A DNA stretch of 20,648 nt, taken from Butyricicoccus_A sp964387535. Lineage in GTDB: Bacteria; Bacillota; Clostridia; Oscillospirales; Butyricicoccaceae. This document shows positions 1-8,600 of the stretch, one piece after another. Each line of letters starts with the position of its first letter. Within the stretch, counting starts at the first letter, position 1. The translations under genes were made by a program, and so were the position numbers. The DNA lies in assembly GCA_964387535.1 (NCBI GenBank), contig CAYLXH010000025.1, forward strand, positions 1 to 20,648, written 5' to 3'. The notes beneath the pieces are model-generated. The model was given only the letters and a program-made list of their open reading frames with translations. It was not told where the DNA came from and searched no databases.

Positions 1-409
1 TTTTGTCAATTCCAAACGAGCGGAACAGCTCGCGCACTGCGCCGCCCGCCGTGTCAATCAGCGCCAGAAACAGGTGCTCGACCGAGACAAAATCGTCCTT
101 CATGCGCTCGGCAGCCGCCTCCGCCTCATTCAACGTCTTTTGCATGTCGGCTGTGACATACAGGCGGCTCGCATCCCGGCTTCCGGATACCCGCGGCAGC
201 TTTTCCACCGCAGCTGCAGCCTGCCGTGCCGCCATCTGTGCGTCCACATTCATCTTGGTCAGCAGCTGAGCGATCAGCCCGTTATCCTGCTGTAATAACG
301 CGGTCAGCAGGTGCTCCTGCCCCATTTCCGCGTTCTGATATTCATTATACAAACTCTGCGCGTTCTGAATCGCTTCCAGCGACTTCTGCGTATATTTTTG
401 GATATTCAT
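1..409 (-). CDS. clpB: ClpB disaggregase, N-terminal part (runs off the left edge)
   Basis: ATP-dependent protein disaggregase of the AAA+ Hsp100 family, which works with DnaK to rescue aggregated proteins in the cytoplasm. Only the first 136 codons are in the window. They form the Clp N-domain: the protein opens MNIQKYTQKSLEAIQNAQ, has the repeat-type motif EHLLTALLQQDNGLIAQLL at about residues 32-50, and a second copy beginning VEHLFLAL at about residue 114. This two-repeat layout and the opening residues fit ClpB better than ClpC or ClpA. The ATG at 407-409 is preceded on the minus strand by AAAGGAGG about 8 nt upstream. A sigma-A promoter and a perfect CIRCE operator lie upstream, so heat-shock control by HrcA is likely. 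The AAA+ modules are outside the window, so the subfamily call rests on the N-domain and the CIRCE. Confidence 0.88.
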   Translation of the reverse strand, partial: MNIQKYTQKSLEAIQNAQSLYNEYQNAEMGQEHLLTALLQQDNGLIAQLLTKMNVDAQMAARQAAAAVEKLPRVSGSRDASRLYVTADMQKTLNEAEAAAERMKDDFVSVEHLFLALIDTAGGAVRELFRSFGIDK

Positions 410-462
410 GCTGTTACCTCCTTTGGCTCGGATGAATCCCATCCAGATTTCCTTTCATGAGC

Positions 463-491
463 ATTATAATTCCCTGTAAATAGAAATACAA
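463..491 (-). promoter_or_regulatory. sigma-A promoter of clpB
   Basis: On the minus strand TTGTAT (486-491) and a perfect TATAAT (463-468) are separated by exactly 17 bp. The predicted start lies near 456, giving a leader of about 47 nt that ends in the clpB ribosome site. The CIRCE operator lies upstream of the -35 box rather than over the start site. Confidence 0.75.
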
Positions 492-519
492 GAGAAAAGT
501 TGTTACAAAACTGTTAATT

Positions 520-546
520 TTAGCACTCTTGATCTTAGAGTGCTAA
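520..546. promoter_or_regulatory. CIRCE operator (HrcA binding site)
   Basis: TTAGCACTC (520-528), a 9-nt spacer (529-537), then GAGTGCTAA (538-546): a perfect match to the CIRCE consensus with arms of 9 and spacer of 9, extended by two further A/T pairs on each side. HrcA binds this element to repress chaperone genes until heat shock. It lies 28 bp upstream of the clpB -35 box on the minus strand and about 340 bp upstream of the plus-strand regulator gene, so clpB is the natural target. Confidence 0.93.
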
Positions 547-887
547 AACTATCTTCTTGCTTTTCTCCGCCCCGATATGCACTCTATATGACACCCTTTT
601 TGTTTGTCCCGTCTGTCACAGCGGGACATTCTATGATATACTAATGCTTCACGGTCCGCCTTTGCGCCATACCCCGTCATGCTATCCCAAAACCATACCT
701 TTCTTCTCCTTTTTCATCCATATCATGTTGTTTTTTCCCTATTTGGCGCTACAAATCTGTTTCTTTCTTTCCATTACCCTACATTTGAGTTTACTATATT
801 CTCTCAGTTTGTTACGATTTATTTTCTTTTCCGTTAACATAAATTATGTATCGGTTCCAGCATATAGATTTGAGGTGATACCATTCC
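547..887. other. Divergent intergenic region, clpB / xre
   Basis: About 340 bp of pyrimidine-rich sequence (plus strand) without a credible gene. A plus-strand open frame from 557 encodes a Phe/Leu-rich peptide without a ribosome site and was discounted. The only clear structures are the inverted repeat at 605-628 and the promoter-like boxes overlapping it. A run of C/T-rich sequence fills 650-830. The final 20 bases carry the ribosome site of the regulator gene. Confidence 0.5.
605..642 (+). promoter_or_regulatory. Inverted repeat overlapping a possible promoter
   Basis: TGTCCCG (605-611) and CGGGACA (622-628) form perfect 7-bp arms. The centre contains a further small palindrome, CTG (613-615) with CAG (619-621), so the whole 24 bp is nearly two-fold symmetric. 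CTGTCA (613-618) and TATACT (637-642) could serve as -35 and -10 boxes 18 bp apart, so a protein bound here would cover the -35 box. It could be the operator of the downstream Xre regulator or of another repressor. The predicted start would leave a leader of about 240 nt before the gene, which weakens the promoter call. Confidence 0.4.
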
Positions 888-1226
888 ATGGATATTGATT
901 ATAGCTTGTTGGGAAAACGCGTAAAAATCCTCCGAAAAGATCTCCATATGACTCAGGAGATCCTGGCCGAGCGAGCCGGTATTTCCAATCAGTATCTATC
1001 CAATATTGAAAACAGTCGCTCGATTCCCAGTCTGGAAACCATCGTTGCACTGTGCCGTGCACTTCAGGCGACCCCCAACGACATCCTACTCGGCATCGAC
1101 ACCGCCTCAGAGGATTATCTGATTTCCGATCTTTTTTTCCGTCTCAGACAGTGTTCCCCATCCGAAAAACGGCTGTTGTACGGTTTTTTGGATGTGCTAG
1201 AACAGGAGCGAAACGCTCTGCTGTGA
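888..1226 (+). CDS. Small Xre-family helix-turn-helix regulator
   Basis: A 112-residue DNA-binding protein. Residues about 8-67 form a cro/cI-type HTH: LGKRVKILRKDLHMTQEILA, then AERAGISNQYLSNIENS, which contains the recognition helix, then PSLETIVALCRAL. The C-terminal 40 residues are a short helical tail without a sensor domain, as in small SinR-like or phage-derived regulators found widely in Clostridia. The ATG at 888 has GAGGTGA about 9 nt upstream. The gene stands alone between the clpB upstream region and the flavin reductase/rubredoxin gene, with a weak hairpin terminator at its stop codon. Its target is unknown; autoregulation at the 605-628 palindrome is a guess from position. Confidence 0.85.
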   Translation: MDIDYSLLGKRVKILRKDLHMTQEILAERAGISNQYLSNIENSRSIPSLETIVALCRALQATPNDILLGIDTASEDYLISDLFFRLRQCSPSEKRLLYGFLDVLEQERNALL

Positions 1227-1252
1227 CAGTCAGCATTTCCGCTGTCGTTTTT
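1225..1252 (+). terminator. Weak terminator after the Xre gene
   Basis: GACAG (1225-1229) and CTGTC (1242-1246) form a 5-bp stem with a 12-nt loop, followed by G and TTTTT (1248-1252). The stem begins inside the stop codon. It is short, so partial read-through is likely. Confidence 0.45.
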
Positions 1253-1423
1253 CCGGATCCCGACCGTTTTCTTTTTGGGACATCCGTTGCGAAATATCCT
1301 CGTTCCTTCTACAATCTTACTAAATTCTTTCCAATTATTTTAGCCGTTTTGCCATAGATTTTTGCAAATCTTTACAGTATACTAGAATTAGTCTACTTAT
1401 GAAATTGATTGGAGGATTTTTCT

Positions 1424-2050
1424 ATGATTGATAAGAAAGCATATAACAGTATCTCCTACTCGATCTCCATCATCGGCAGCTGCCTGGATGGAGCGTATCG
1501 CGGCTGCGTGGTAAACTCCCTGCAGCAGCTCACCTCTTCCAATCCGGCAAAGTTCGCCGTGACACTCAACAAGTACAACATCACCAAGGCAGCCGTAGAA
1601 CAGACCGGTGCATTCAGCGCCACGGTCGCAGCGGCAGACTGTCCGGAAGCCATCATCAACCTGTTTGGCTATAAATCCGGCCGTGTCACCGACAAGTTTT
1701 CCGAATACGAGACCAAGACCGATGAGGCCGGATGCCCCTACATCACCGACGGCATGGCCGTTCGCCTGAGTTTCCGCGTCCTGCAGCAGGTCGATCTGGA
1801 TTCTCACGTCATGTTTATCGCACAGGTCACGGAGGCCGAGGTCCTCAAGCCGGGTGCAGTCCTGACCGTTGAGATGTTCCGCAACGCCGGTAAGGACGTT
1901 CCGCCGAACGCGCCGATCTACCGCACCATGGACGAGAATTACGGCTACCGCTGCACGGTCTGTGGCTACATCCACCGCGCAGAACCGCTGCCGGATGGCT
2001 TCCGCTGCCCTGTCTGCAAGCAGCCGGCCAGCAAATTTGAAAAATTATAA
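1424..2050 (+). CDS. Flavin reductase-rubredoxin fusion (high-molecular-weight rubredoxin type)
   Basis: A 208-residue redox protein. Residues 1 to about 160 are a flavin reductase-like FMN-binding domain (typical segments NSLQQLTSSNPAKFAVTLNK and HVMFIAQVTEAEVL). Residues 174-208 are a rubredoxin-type iron site with C177xxC180G and C195xxC198. This architecture matches clostridial high-molecular-weight rubredoxin, which passes electrons from NAD(P)H-linked partners to flavodiiron proteins and so detoxifies O2 or NO; the partner is not in the window. The frame is open from a TTG at 1409, but GGAGG at 1411-1415 lies 8 nt before the ATG at 1424, so that start is preferred. A TATACT at 1378-1383 may be the -10 box, with no good -35. 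A strong bidirectional terminator follows. Confidence 0.88.
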   Translation: MIDKKAYNSISYSISIIGSCLDGAYRGCVVNSLQQLTSSNPAKFAVTLNKYNITKAAVEQTGAFSATVAAADCPEAIINLFGYKSGRVTDKFSEYETKTDEAGCPYITDGMAVRLSFRVLQQVDLDSHVMFIAQVTEAEVLKPGAVLTVEMFRNAGKDVPPNAPIYRTMDENYGYRCTVCGYIHRAEPLPDGFRCPVCKQPASKFEKL

Positions 2051-2065
2051 GAGCATCAAACGTAC

Positions 2066-2106
2066 AAAAAAACCAGTACCGAATTTGGATCGGTACTGGT
2101 TTTTTA
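2066..2106. terminator. Bidirectional intrinsic terminator
   Basis: AACCAGTACCGA (2071-2082) pairs perfectly with TCGGTACTGGTT (2090-2101) around a 7-nt loop. An A-run lies on the left and a T-run on the right, so it can end both the plus-strand rubredoxin-fusion transcript and the minus-strand DUF1836 transcript, whose stop codon lies at its edge (2104). Confidence 0.93.
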
Positions 2107-2655
2107 TTTCTTTTTTCCCTTTGCCGGCGGATCCGGATAGCATTGTTCCGACAGAAACCGGGCATAATCCGCCATCATCTGCGAGGCATCTGCCAGCAGC
2201 AGGATCGCGGTGAACAGATCCTCCCTGTCTTGTGACGACACTTCTTTCATCAGCCCGCTCATGCTCTCCCTCATCACCTGCTGAAGGGCTTCCCGCTGGG
2301 ACAAATACGCCGTATACCCCTGCTCCATGCGCTCAGAGTTGTCATCCAGCGCGCACAAGCACCGCTTGATCTGTGCGATGGACAGTGTATTTTTCAGCGT
2401 ATAAATCGCAAACATCTCCATAATATGCTGCTTGTTATATTTTTTTCCCTTGACCGGGCTGATCAGCCCTGCCTTGCTGTAATTGTGAATCATGGTGCGT
2501 GTGAGCGGAGGCTGTCCGTCCTCCTGCGTTCCCACATTCCGCTCCATCAATGTGATAATCTGATCAATATACAGCTCCAGTTCCGGAATCTGCTCCGGGT
2601 CCAATACCCCACGATCCACACTCTGCTTTAACAGCTGCTGCAGCTTGTCATCCAT
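2104..2655 (-). CDS. DUF1836-family MerR-like regulator
   Basis: A 183-residue protein of the DUF1836 family. Residues about 49-100 resemble a MerR-type winged helix: LTRTMIHNYSKAGLISP followed by KKYNKQHIMEMFAIYTLKN and the helix TLSIAQIKRCL. The remaining helical C-terminal half has no recognised ligand domain. It probably binds DNA, but the target is unknown. The ATG at 2653-2655 has AAGGA about 12 nt upstream, an ordinary but not ideal spacing. The gene follows the glycosyltransferase on the same strand, separated by a terminator (2694-2725), and no separate promoter is visible in the 76-bp gap, so it may rely on read-through. Confidence 0.8.
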   Translation of the reverse strand: MDDKLQQLLKQSVDRGVLDPEQIPELELYIDQIITLMERNVGTQEDGQPPLTRTMIHNYSKAGLISPVKGKKYNKQHIMEMFAIYTLKNTLSIAQIKRCLCALDDNSERMEQGYTAYLSQREALQQVMRESMSGLMKEVSSQDREDLFTAILLLADASQMMADYARFLSEQCYPDPPAKGKKK

Positions 2656-2693
2656 ATTCTCTCACATCCTTCTATTCCGCGTCGGCACTCTCT

Positions 2694-2725
2694 AAAAAGG
2701 GGGAAATACCGGCCGGCATTTCCCC
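2694..2725 (-). terminator. Intrinsic terminator of the glycosyltransferase gene
   Basis: Read on the minus strand, GGGGAAAT (2718-2725) pairs with ATTTCCCC (2700-2707). The 10-nt centre is itself self-complementary (CCGG CCGG). A TTTTT run follows at 2694-2698. It sits just 6 nt past the glycosyltransferase stop codon. Confidence 0.88.
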
Positions 2726-2731
2726 TGTTAC

Positions 2732-4024
2732 TCATCGCACTTCGTCCAGCGTCTTGGACACACTGTGCTGAATCGGTTTCCACTCCACCTTCCCAAACAG
2801 CGCTGCAATGGAAATCGGAATATATGTCATCATAAACAACGGATAGGTAAAGGTATACAAAATGCGCTTGCCCCATGGACACTTGATCTTTTTTCGCTCC
2901 GTAATCATGGTCAGTGCGCCCATGACAAACAGCACCAAATAATAGATCGCAAACCAATTGCTCAGCGCATACATCATGCGGTGCATCAAATTCGGCATAA
3001 ACACCGGACCAAAGACCGAGTAACCGAGTAAAATCAGGTCCGTCATTAAAATCGCAATGGTCACCATAATCGTCGGAACAACCGTCATCGTCAGATCAAA
3101 ACTGCTAAAGCGCTTTTGTGCCTTCTTCGGGTGAGCGATTCCACTGCTGAGCGTGCAGCCATATTTGAGGACAATCTGGTAGAATCCACGGCTCCAGCGC
3201 ATGCGCTGATGCCAAGACTGCCGAAATGTCGTCGGCTGTTCGTCATACAGCATTGCCGTCCCGCAATAGCCGATCCGCTCTCCACGAATCACACTGTCCA
3301 CGGTAAACTCGATATCCTCGGTCAGCAGGTGATAATTCCATCCGCTGCGCTCCCGGATGACCTCACTGGACACCAGAAAGCCGGTACCGGAAACCGCACA
3401 GCTGGTTCCGAGCAGCATGCGCGCATTGTTCAAAAACTTGGCCTCACGCAGGAATGCCACACCATAACCGGCTGAAATCCAGTTGGCACCGAAATTCTTG
3501 GAATTGCGGTAGCTCGTCATCACGCGGTAGCCCTGACAGAACGTCTTGTTCATCTCCGCAAAATACTGCTCATCCAGCAGGTTATCCGCATCAATGATGA
3601 TATAGGCGTCAAAATAGTCGTCGCCAAATGTCTCTGCAATGCGCTCAAACGCATAGGTCAGCGCATAGCCCTTGCCGACCTGGTGAGAATTAAAGCGCTC
3701 GAACACGACCGCACCGTGCTGACGTGCCACCTCTGCAGTGTTGTCCGTGCAGTTGTCTGCAATCACAATTGCTTGCCGCATGTCCTCCGGATAATTCTGT
3801 CCGTTGATGGTATCCAGCAGCTGACCGATCACCGCGGCCTCGTTGCGCGCGCTGATGAGCGCGGCAAACCGGTGCGGAACGATCTCGACCTCCGGCTCCT
3901 TGTTTCTGCGCACCCGACTGCTCAAGTCATGCAGTAAAACCAGAACGATATATCCCATTTGATACGAATACAAGATACCTACGATCAGCAAAAGCACACT
4001 GCTGGTATCAAGCCATACATGCAT
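2732..4024 (-). CDS. Membrane-bound family 2 glycosyltransferase (processive type)
   Basis: A 430-residue inverting GT2 enzyme expected to transfer sugar from a nucleotide sugar at the cytoplasmic face of the membrane. One membrane helix spans about residues 9-31. The GT-A domain follows: SARNEAAVIGQLL (58-70), DNCTDNT (90-96), the DxD-type site DADN (145-148), the acidic motif TED (235-237) and QRMRW (273-277), the Q/RxxRW signature of processive enzymes such as hyaluronan or cellulose synthase-like transferases. Hydrophobic segments at about 311-335, 353-375 and 388-410 form the C-terminal membrane part. The product cannot be told from sequence; an extracellular polysaccharide or glycolipid is plausible. 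The ATG at 4022-4024 has AGGAGGG 8 nt upstream. It has its own promoter and terminator, and no other polysaccharide gene lies nearby. Confidence 0.88.
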   Translation of the reverse strand: MHVWLDTSSVLLLIVGILYSYQMGYIVLVLLHDLSSRVRRNKEPEVEIVPHRFAALISARNEAAVIGQLLDTINGQNYPEDMRQAIVIADNCTDNTAEVARQHGAVVFERFNSHQVGKGYALTYAFERIAETFGDDYFDAYIIIDADNLLDEQYFAEMNKTFCQGYRVMTSYRNSKNFGANWISAGYGVAFLREAKFLNNARMLLGTSCAVSGTGFLVSSEVIRERSGWNYHLLTEDIEFTVDSVIRGERIGYCGTAMLYDEQPTTFRQSWHQRMRWSRGFYQIVLKYGCTLSSGIAHPKKAQKRFSSFDLTMTVVPTIMVTIAILMTDLILLGYSVFGPVFMPNLMHRMMYALSNWFAIYYLVLFVMGALTMITERKKIKCPWGKRILYTFTYPLFMMTYIPISIAALFGKVEWKPIQHSVSKTLDEVR

Positions 4025-4093
4025 GATGAATTCCCTCCTTTTGTTCTCATCTCCCCCGATGAAAACAGCAGTCTTTTTATTCCCTTGCTATTG

Positions 4094-4122
4094 AATATAA
4101 CACTGGGAAAAAACAGTTGCAA
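4094..4122 (-). promoter_or_regulatory. Promoter of the glycosyltransferase gene
   Basis: Minus strand: TTGCAA (4117-4122) and TATATT (4094-4099) separated by 17 bp. The transcript would start near 4087 with a leader of about 60 nt. The same pair of hexamers with the same spacing occurs upstream of nifS. Confidence 0.7.
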
Positions 4123-4320
4123 GTCCTTTCTGCTTCTTCCAAATATTTTCTACTGTTCAACCAAATAACCCATTGTTTTTTTTCTCATTTCGGATAATTT
4201 TTTTCTTTCTATTCACGCAATGTTCACAAATCATCCGTGCTTTCACACAATATCTTATCTATTTCTGTCAGTAAGAACAACAAATGGAAGTTAGTAGATC
4301 GGTTCTGTCTCACACAACAA

Positions 4321-4353
4321 ATGCGCTGCAAAACGATTTGTTCTGCAGCGCAT
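4321..4353 (-). terminator. Terminator hairpin of the foldase lipoprotein gene
   Basis: ATGCGCTGCA (4321-4330) and TGCAGCGCAT (4344-4353) form a perfect 10-bp stem with a 13-nt loop, 22 nt past the stop codon. On the minus strand the hairpin is followed by TTGTTGTG, a weak U tract, so termination may be incomplete or the hairpin may mainly protect the 3' end. Confidence 0.7.
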
Positions 4354-4375
4354 CGTACTTCTTATATTTCTCAAA

Positions 4376-5548
4376 TTATTCTGCGGAGCCACCGGCAGAG
4401 CCGTCTGCGACGGAGCCTGAGCCCTCCGTTGCAATCAGTGGATCCGTGACGAAGCCAAGATAGGTGTTGACATTTTGCATGGTAATCTTGTCGTATTCCT
4501 CTGTCGTCTCAACCTCCAGAGCGTCGATATAATCCTGCAGCTCTTCGTCGATCAGCTCTTCTCCGATCGCGGTCTTAATGCTGGAATCGTCGCCCTCCTC
4601 ACCAGAGTTTTCCATGTAGCATTTTGGATCGGTGATTGCGTCCTCATCCAGCGGCAGGCGCTGAATGATGAACCAGCCATAGCCTTCATAATAGACCAGA
4701 TCTTCGGTGATCTCGTTTTCCTTCAGATCCTTGACGGCTTCCTCATAGTCCTCGACCATGGCGCCCTCGGTAAAATAATACCCTGTGTCGCTCTGTGCGG
4801 TGTCATCGTTGTACTCCTCCCACAGATCGTCAAAGTTCTCGCCGTCCTGAATCTTTTTGAGAATGTCCTGTGCTTTGCTCTTTGCCTTCTTCTTGTCGGA
4901 ACCGGTCAGAAGCTCACCGTCCTCGTCACAATCCGAAATCAGGATGGACTTGGCGTGCAGATAGGTGTCATGGAATCTCTCGGTGATGTCACCGTTGTCA
5001 TAGTACTGGTCGATAATGCCTTCCTCCAGCTTGAGAATCTCACAGTCCTTGTCAAACAGCTCCTCCGTATAGCCCATCTTGTTCAGATAGGTCGACCACG
5101 GATCCTCCTTGCCTTTGACTGTGTAGGCAATCCAGCGCTTCAAGCTGTCGCTGTATGCACCGGTATATTCCATATTGGACTTTTTGGTCTCCTTGAGCTC
5201 TTTCTTCTGCTCTGAGGTCAGAGAGACGCCCTTTTCCTTCGCCATCTTCTCCAGCGCACGCAGCGACTTGATCTGCTCGGTGGCGGATTCCTTCAGGCTC
5301 TCAAAGCTCTCCTCGTCGGCAAAAAAGGATGCGTCCATCTCCATGCCGTACTGCGCGTACATCTGCTCATAGTAATATACGTTGTAAACAACGTAGGCCG
5401 CCAACTCACTGGCCGGAACAGGTTCCCCATCCACAGTCATTACCGTCTGCGTATTATTTTCGCCGCCTTTGGTGCTGCCGCTGCAGCCGACCAGTGCTGT
5501 CAGGCACAGAACCCCTGCCATCAGCATTGCCACTATCCGTTTTTTCAT
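4376..5548 (-). CDS. PPIC-type peptidyl-prolyl isomerase lipoprotein (PrsA/SurA-like foldase)
   Basis: A 390-residue exported lipoprotein that should help secreted proteins fold at the outer face of the membrane. The signal peptide MKKRIVAMLMAGVLCLTALVG ends at a lipobox with lipidated C22. A SurA_N-like helical region follows (about 40-190). A parvulin/PPIC-like domain spans about 198-300, starting HAKSILI and containing GENFDDLWEEYNDD and the TGYYF strand. The C-terminus is acidic then Gly/Ser-rich. The gene follows mfd on the same strand, a pairing common in Firmicutes (pth-mfd-foldase), but has its own promoter. The ATG at 5546-5548 has GGAGA about 9 nt upstream. The catalytic parvulin residues are not all obvious, so chaperone function without isomerase activity is possible. 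Confidence 0.85.
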   Translation of the reverse strand: MKKRIVAMLMAGVLCLTALVGCSGSTKGGENNTQTVMTVDGEPVPASELAAYVVYNVYYYEQMYAQYGMEMDASFFADEESFESLKESATEQIKSLRALEKMAKEKGVSLTSEQKKELKETKKSNMEYTGAYSDSLKRWIAYTVKGKEDPWSTYLNKMGYTEELFDKDCEILKLEEGIIDQYYDNGDITERFHDTYLHAKSILISDCDEDGELLTGSDKKKAKSKAQDILKKIQDGENFDDLWEEYNDDTAQSDTGYYFTEGAMVEDYEEAVKDLKENEITEDLVYYEGYGWFIIQRLPLDEDAITDPKCYMENSGEEGDDSSIKTAIGEELIDEELQDYIDALEVETTEEYDKITMQNVNTYLGFVTDPLIATEGSGSVADGSAGGSAE

Positions 5549-5608
5549 CTTATTATCTCTCCGTTCTCAAACATTCATCGTTGCGGTCAAAGGATCAAAC
5601 CAATTGAT

Positions 5609-5637
5609 ATTATACCACTGAATGTCATCCCACTCAA
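5609..5637 (-). promoter_or_regulatory. Promoter of the foldase lipoprotein gene
   Basis: Minus strand: TTGAGT (5632-5637), 17 bp, then a perfect TATAAT (5609-5614) preceded by TGG, an extended -10. It lies 26 nt past the mfd stop codon, so the lipoprotein can be expressed independently of mfd. Confidence 0.8.
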
Positions 5638-5663
5638 TGGAAAAGCTGTGAAACTTTGTGTAT

Positions 5664-8600
5664 TTATTGTGAATTCTGCGGGATTTGCGCATAATATCCG
5701 ACCAATTCCCGTGCCATTTCCAGCGCACGCTCTCCGCGCCGCAGACGCAGAGAGACATACGGACTGCTGCCCGCATTGAGCATCAGACGCCCTTTCATCT
5801 TGGGATGGCTGCACAGCATGGACAGTCGACAGAAGTCCGCCTTGTCCCAGAACAGATTCAAATGCGTCTCGGTCTGCTTGATCTCCGTGATGCCCTGCTC
5901 GGATGCCTGATAGCGCAGCAGTGCGATGTCGCACAGCGCCGCGGCACACGCCGGCGGATCTCCCCAGCGGTCAATCATCTCATCCAGCATATCCGTGCGA
6001 TCGTCCTCCGTGTGGATCATCGCAATGCGGCGATACAGATCCACGCGCTGTCCATCGTCTGCAATATAACTCTCCGGGAGGTTAGCCGACACCATCAGCG
6101 ACGCCGCACACTCCACGCGCTGCTTCGGCGTCTCTCCCTTTTCCTCCAGCACGGCCTCTTCCAACAACTTGAGATACAAATCATAGCCGACGGTCATCAG
6201 GTGGCCGGACTGCTCCGGGCCCAGCACGTTGCCCGCGCCGCGAATCTCCAGATCACGCATGGCAATCTTAAAGCCGGAGCCGAACTCCGCGAATTCCCGC
6301 ACGGCATTCAGCCGCTTCTGTGACAGCTCGCTCAAACTCTTGCCGCGACGGAACGTAAAGTATGCAAATGCGTGCCGTGCCGACCGCCCCACACGTCCGC
6401 GAAGCTGGTGCAGCTGCGACAGCCCCATGTGGTCGGCGTCCTCAATAATCAGCGTATTGACATTCGGGATGTCGATGCCGGTCTCGATGATCGTCGTACA
6501 CACCAAAATATCAATCTCGCCGTCGCTCATGCGGGTCATGACCTTATTGAGCTCACGCTGACTCATCTTGCCGTGCGCCACCGCAATCTCCGCGTCCGGC
6601 AGCTGCTTCTGCAAATCCGACACCGTGCGCTCGATCGTCTCCACCCGGTTGTGCAGGTAATAGCTCTGTCCTCCGCGGTACAGCTCGCGCCGCATCGCGT
6701 CAATCAAAACGCCTTCGTCGTACTCCATCACATACGTCTGCACCGGATGCCGGTCGTGCGGCGGTTCCTCCAGCACGGACATGTCACGGATCCCGGACAG
6801 CGCCATATTCAGTGTGCGCGGAATCGGTGTCGCCGACAGCGTCAGCACATCCACCTGGCGCGAGATCTCTTTGAGCTTTTCCTTGTGCGTCACGCCGAAG
6901 CGCTGCTCCTCGTCCACAATCAACAGCCCAAGGTCACGAAATGTCAGCCCTTTGTTAAACAGCTTGTGCGTACCAATCAGAAGATCCACATCTCCGTTTT
7001 TCACGCGCTCCATGATGATCTTCTGCTCTTTTGCGGTCTTAAACCGGCTGAGCATTTCAATCTTGACTGGCCATCCGGAAAACCGCTGCACCGCCGTCAG
7101 ATAGTGCTGCCGCGCGAGCACCGTCGTCGGCACCAGAATCGCGGCCTGCTTTCCGCCGAGCACACACTTCATCGCCGCGCGCATCGCCACCTCGGTCTTT
7201 CCGAAGCCGACGTCGCCGCACAGCAGGCGATCCATCGGGCGCACCGCCTGCATGTCCGCCTTAATCTCCTCGGCGCAGCGCAGCTGGTCCTCGGTCTCTT
7301 CGTATTCAAACGACGCCTCAAAATCGCGCTGGAACTCATCGTCCTCTGGAAACGCAAATCCGGTCTGCCGTTCGCGTTCCGCATACAGCTGAATCAGCGA
7401 TCCGGCCAGCTCTTTCGCCGCCGCCTTTGCCTTATAGCGCGCCTTCTGCCACTCCGTTCCGCCCAGCTTATTCAGCCGCACATGGCTTTCTTCGCCGCCG
7501 CTGCCGATATATTTGGAAATCAGGTCAAGACTGGTCGCCGGAACATACAGAAAATCCGTTCCCGCAAACGCAATCTTGACAAAATCTGCATCATGTCCAT
7601 CCACTTTGACGCGTTCCATGCCGACAAATCGCCCGATCCCGTGGTGCTCATGCACCACCAGGTCTCCCGGGACGAGGTCGGTATAGCTCTTGACGTGATC
7701 GCGGTTGGATTTCCGCCGTTTGCTCTTTCGCCGCGCCGCAGTCAGAACCTGTCCCTCGGTCAGCACCGCCAGCTTGACCGTCGGAAACTCAAACCCGGTG
7801 GACAGACTGCCCTCGATGATGTGCACCGCTCCCTCGGTCGGAATGTCCTGCGTCACAGCCGCCGTGATCCCCTGCTCCTCCAGCATGTCGCACATCGTGC
7901 GGCAGCGCGTGTCCGAGCTGCACAGCACCGCCACGCGGTAGCCCATCGCCTGGTACGAACGAATATCCGACGCCGCCGTCTCCACATTGCCGCCATAGGC
8001 CGACAGCTGCTTGGCCGTAACGTCCACCAGTGCGCGCGGCGGGCACTCATTTACCGAGGTCAGAAACGATTCCAAATACAGCATCGGGCGGTCGCTGAGC
8101 GCATCCAGCACCCGATTCCAGTCCCCGGCGAACGAACCGATTTTTCCGTACAGCTCTCCGCGCTCTACCAGTGCCATCGTGTCCTCGCGCAGCCGGACGG
8201 AATACACGCGCACCGCTTCCCGAATCGCCCGCATGTCCTCCCAGAACACCAGTGCATCCTCCGGAATATAGTCCGCCGCCGTCTCTCCGCCCGGATAGAT
8301 CAGCGGCAAATAGCGATCAATGGACGCAAATCCACTGTCCTGTTCCAGCCGTTCTACATCACGCCGCAGAGTTTGGTCGAGATCCGGGTGCTTTTTGGCT
8401 CGGGATGCCACCAGCTTCTTGAGCTTTTTCACCAAACCGTCCACGCCGCCCTCCGCCATATCCGCGAGGACCTCGCGGTTGGGCAGACAGGTCAGCGACT
8501 CCAGCAGGCGGCCACGCCGCTGCGATCCGATGTCAAAGTAGGCCATGGTGTCCACTTCGTCACCAAAAAACTCAATACGCACTGGATTTCGCTCTCCGGG

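Larger units (their letters stand above)
4025..4375. other. AT-rich intergenic region, foldase lipoprotein / glycosyltransferase
   Basis: About 350 bp with no gene. It contains the terminator of the foldase lipoprotein gene (4321-4353) and the promoter of the glycosyltransferase (4094-4122). The part between them (4123-4320) is T-rich on the plus strand, with runs of eight and seven T around 4173-4210, and shows no convincing further structure. Confidence 0.6.

Noticed and set aside
557..898. A 113-codon plus-strand frame, Phe/Leu/Ser-rich, possibly a membrane peptide
   Set aside because: Hydrophobicity comes from the pyrimidine-rich DNA. There is no ribosome site at its start, and it overlaps the start of the well-supported Xre gene.
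1355..1383. Promoter for the flavin reductase-rubredoxin gene
   Set aside because: TATACT at 1378-1383 is a fair -10 box, but no -35 hexamer lies at 16-18 bp; TTGCCA is 23 bp away and TTTGCA 11 bp. Too weak to list as a feature.
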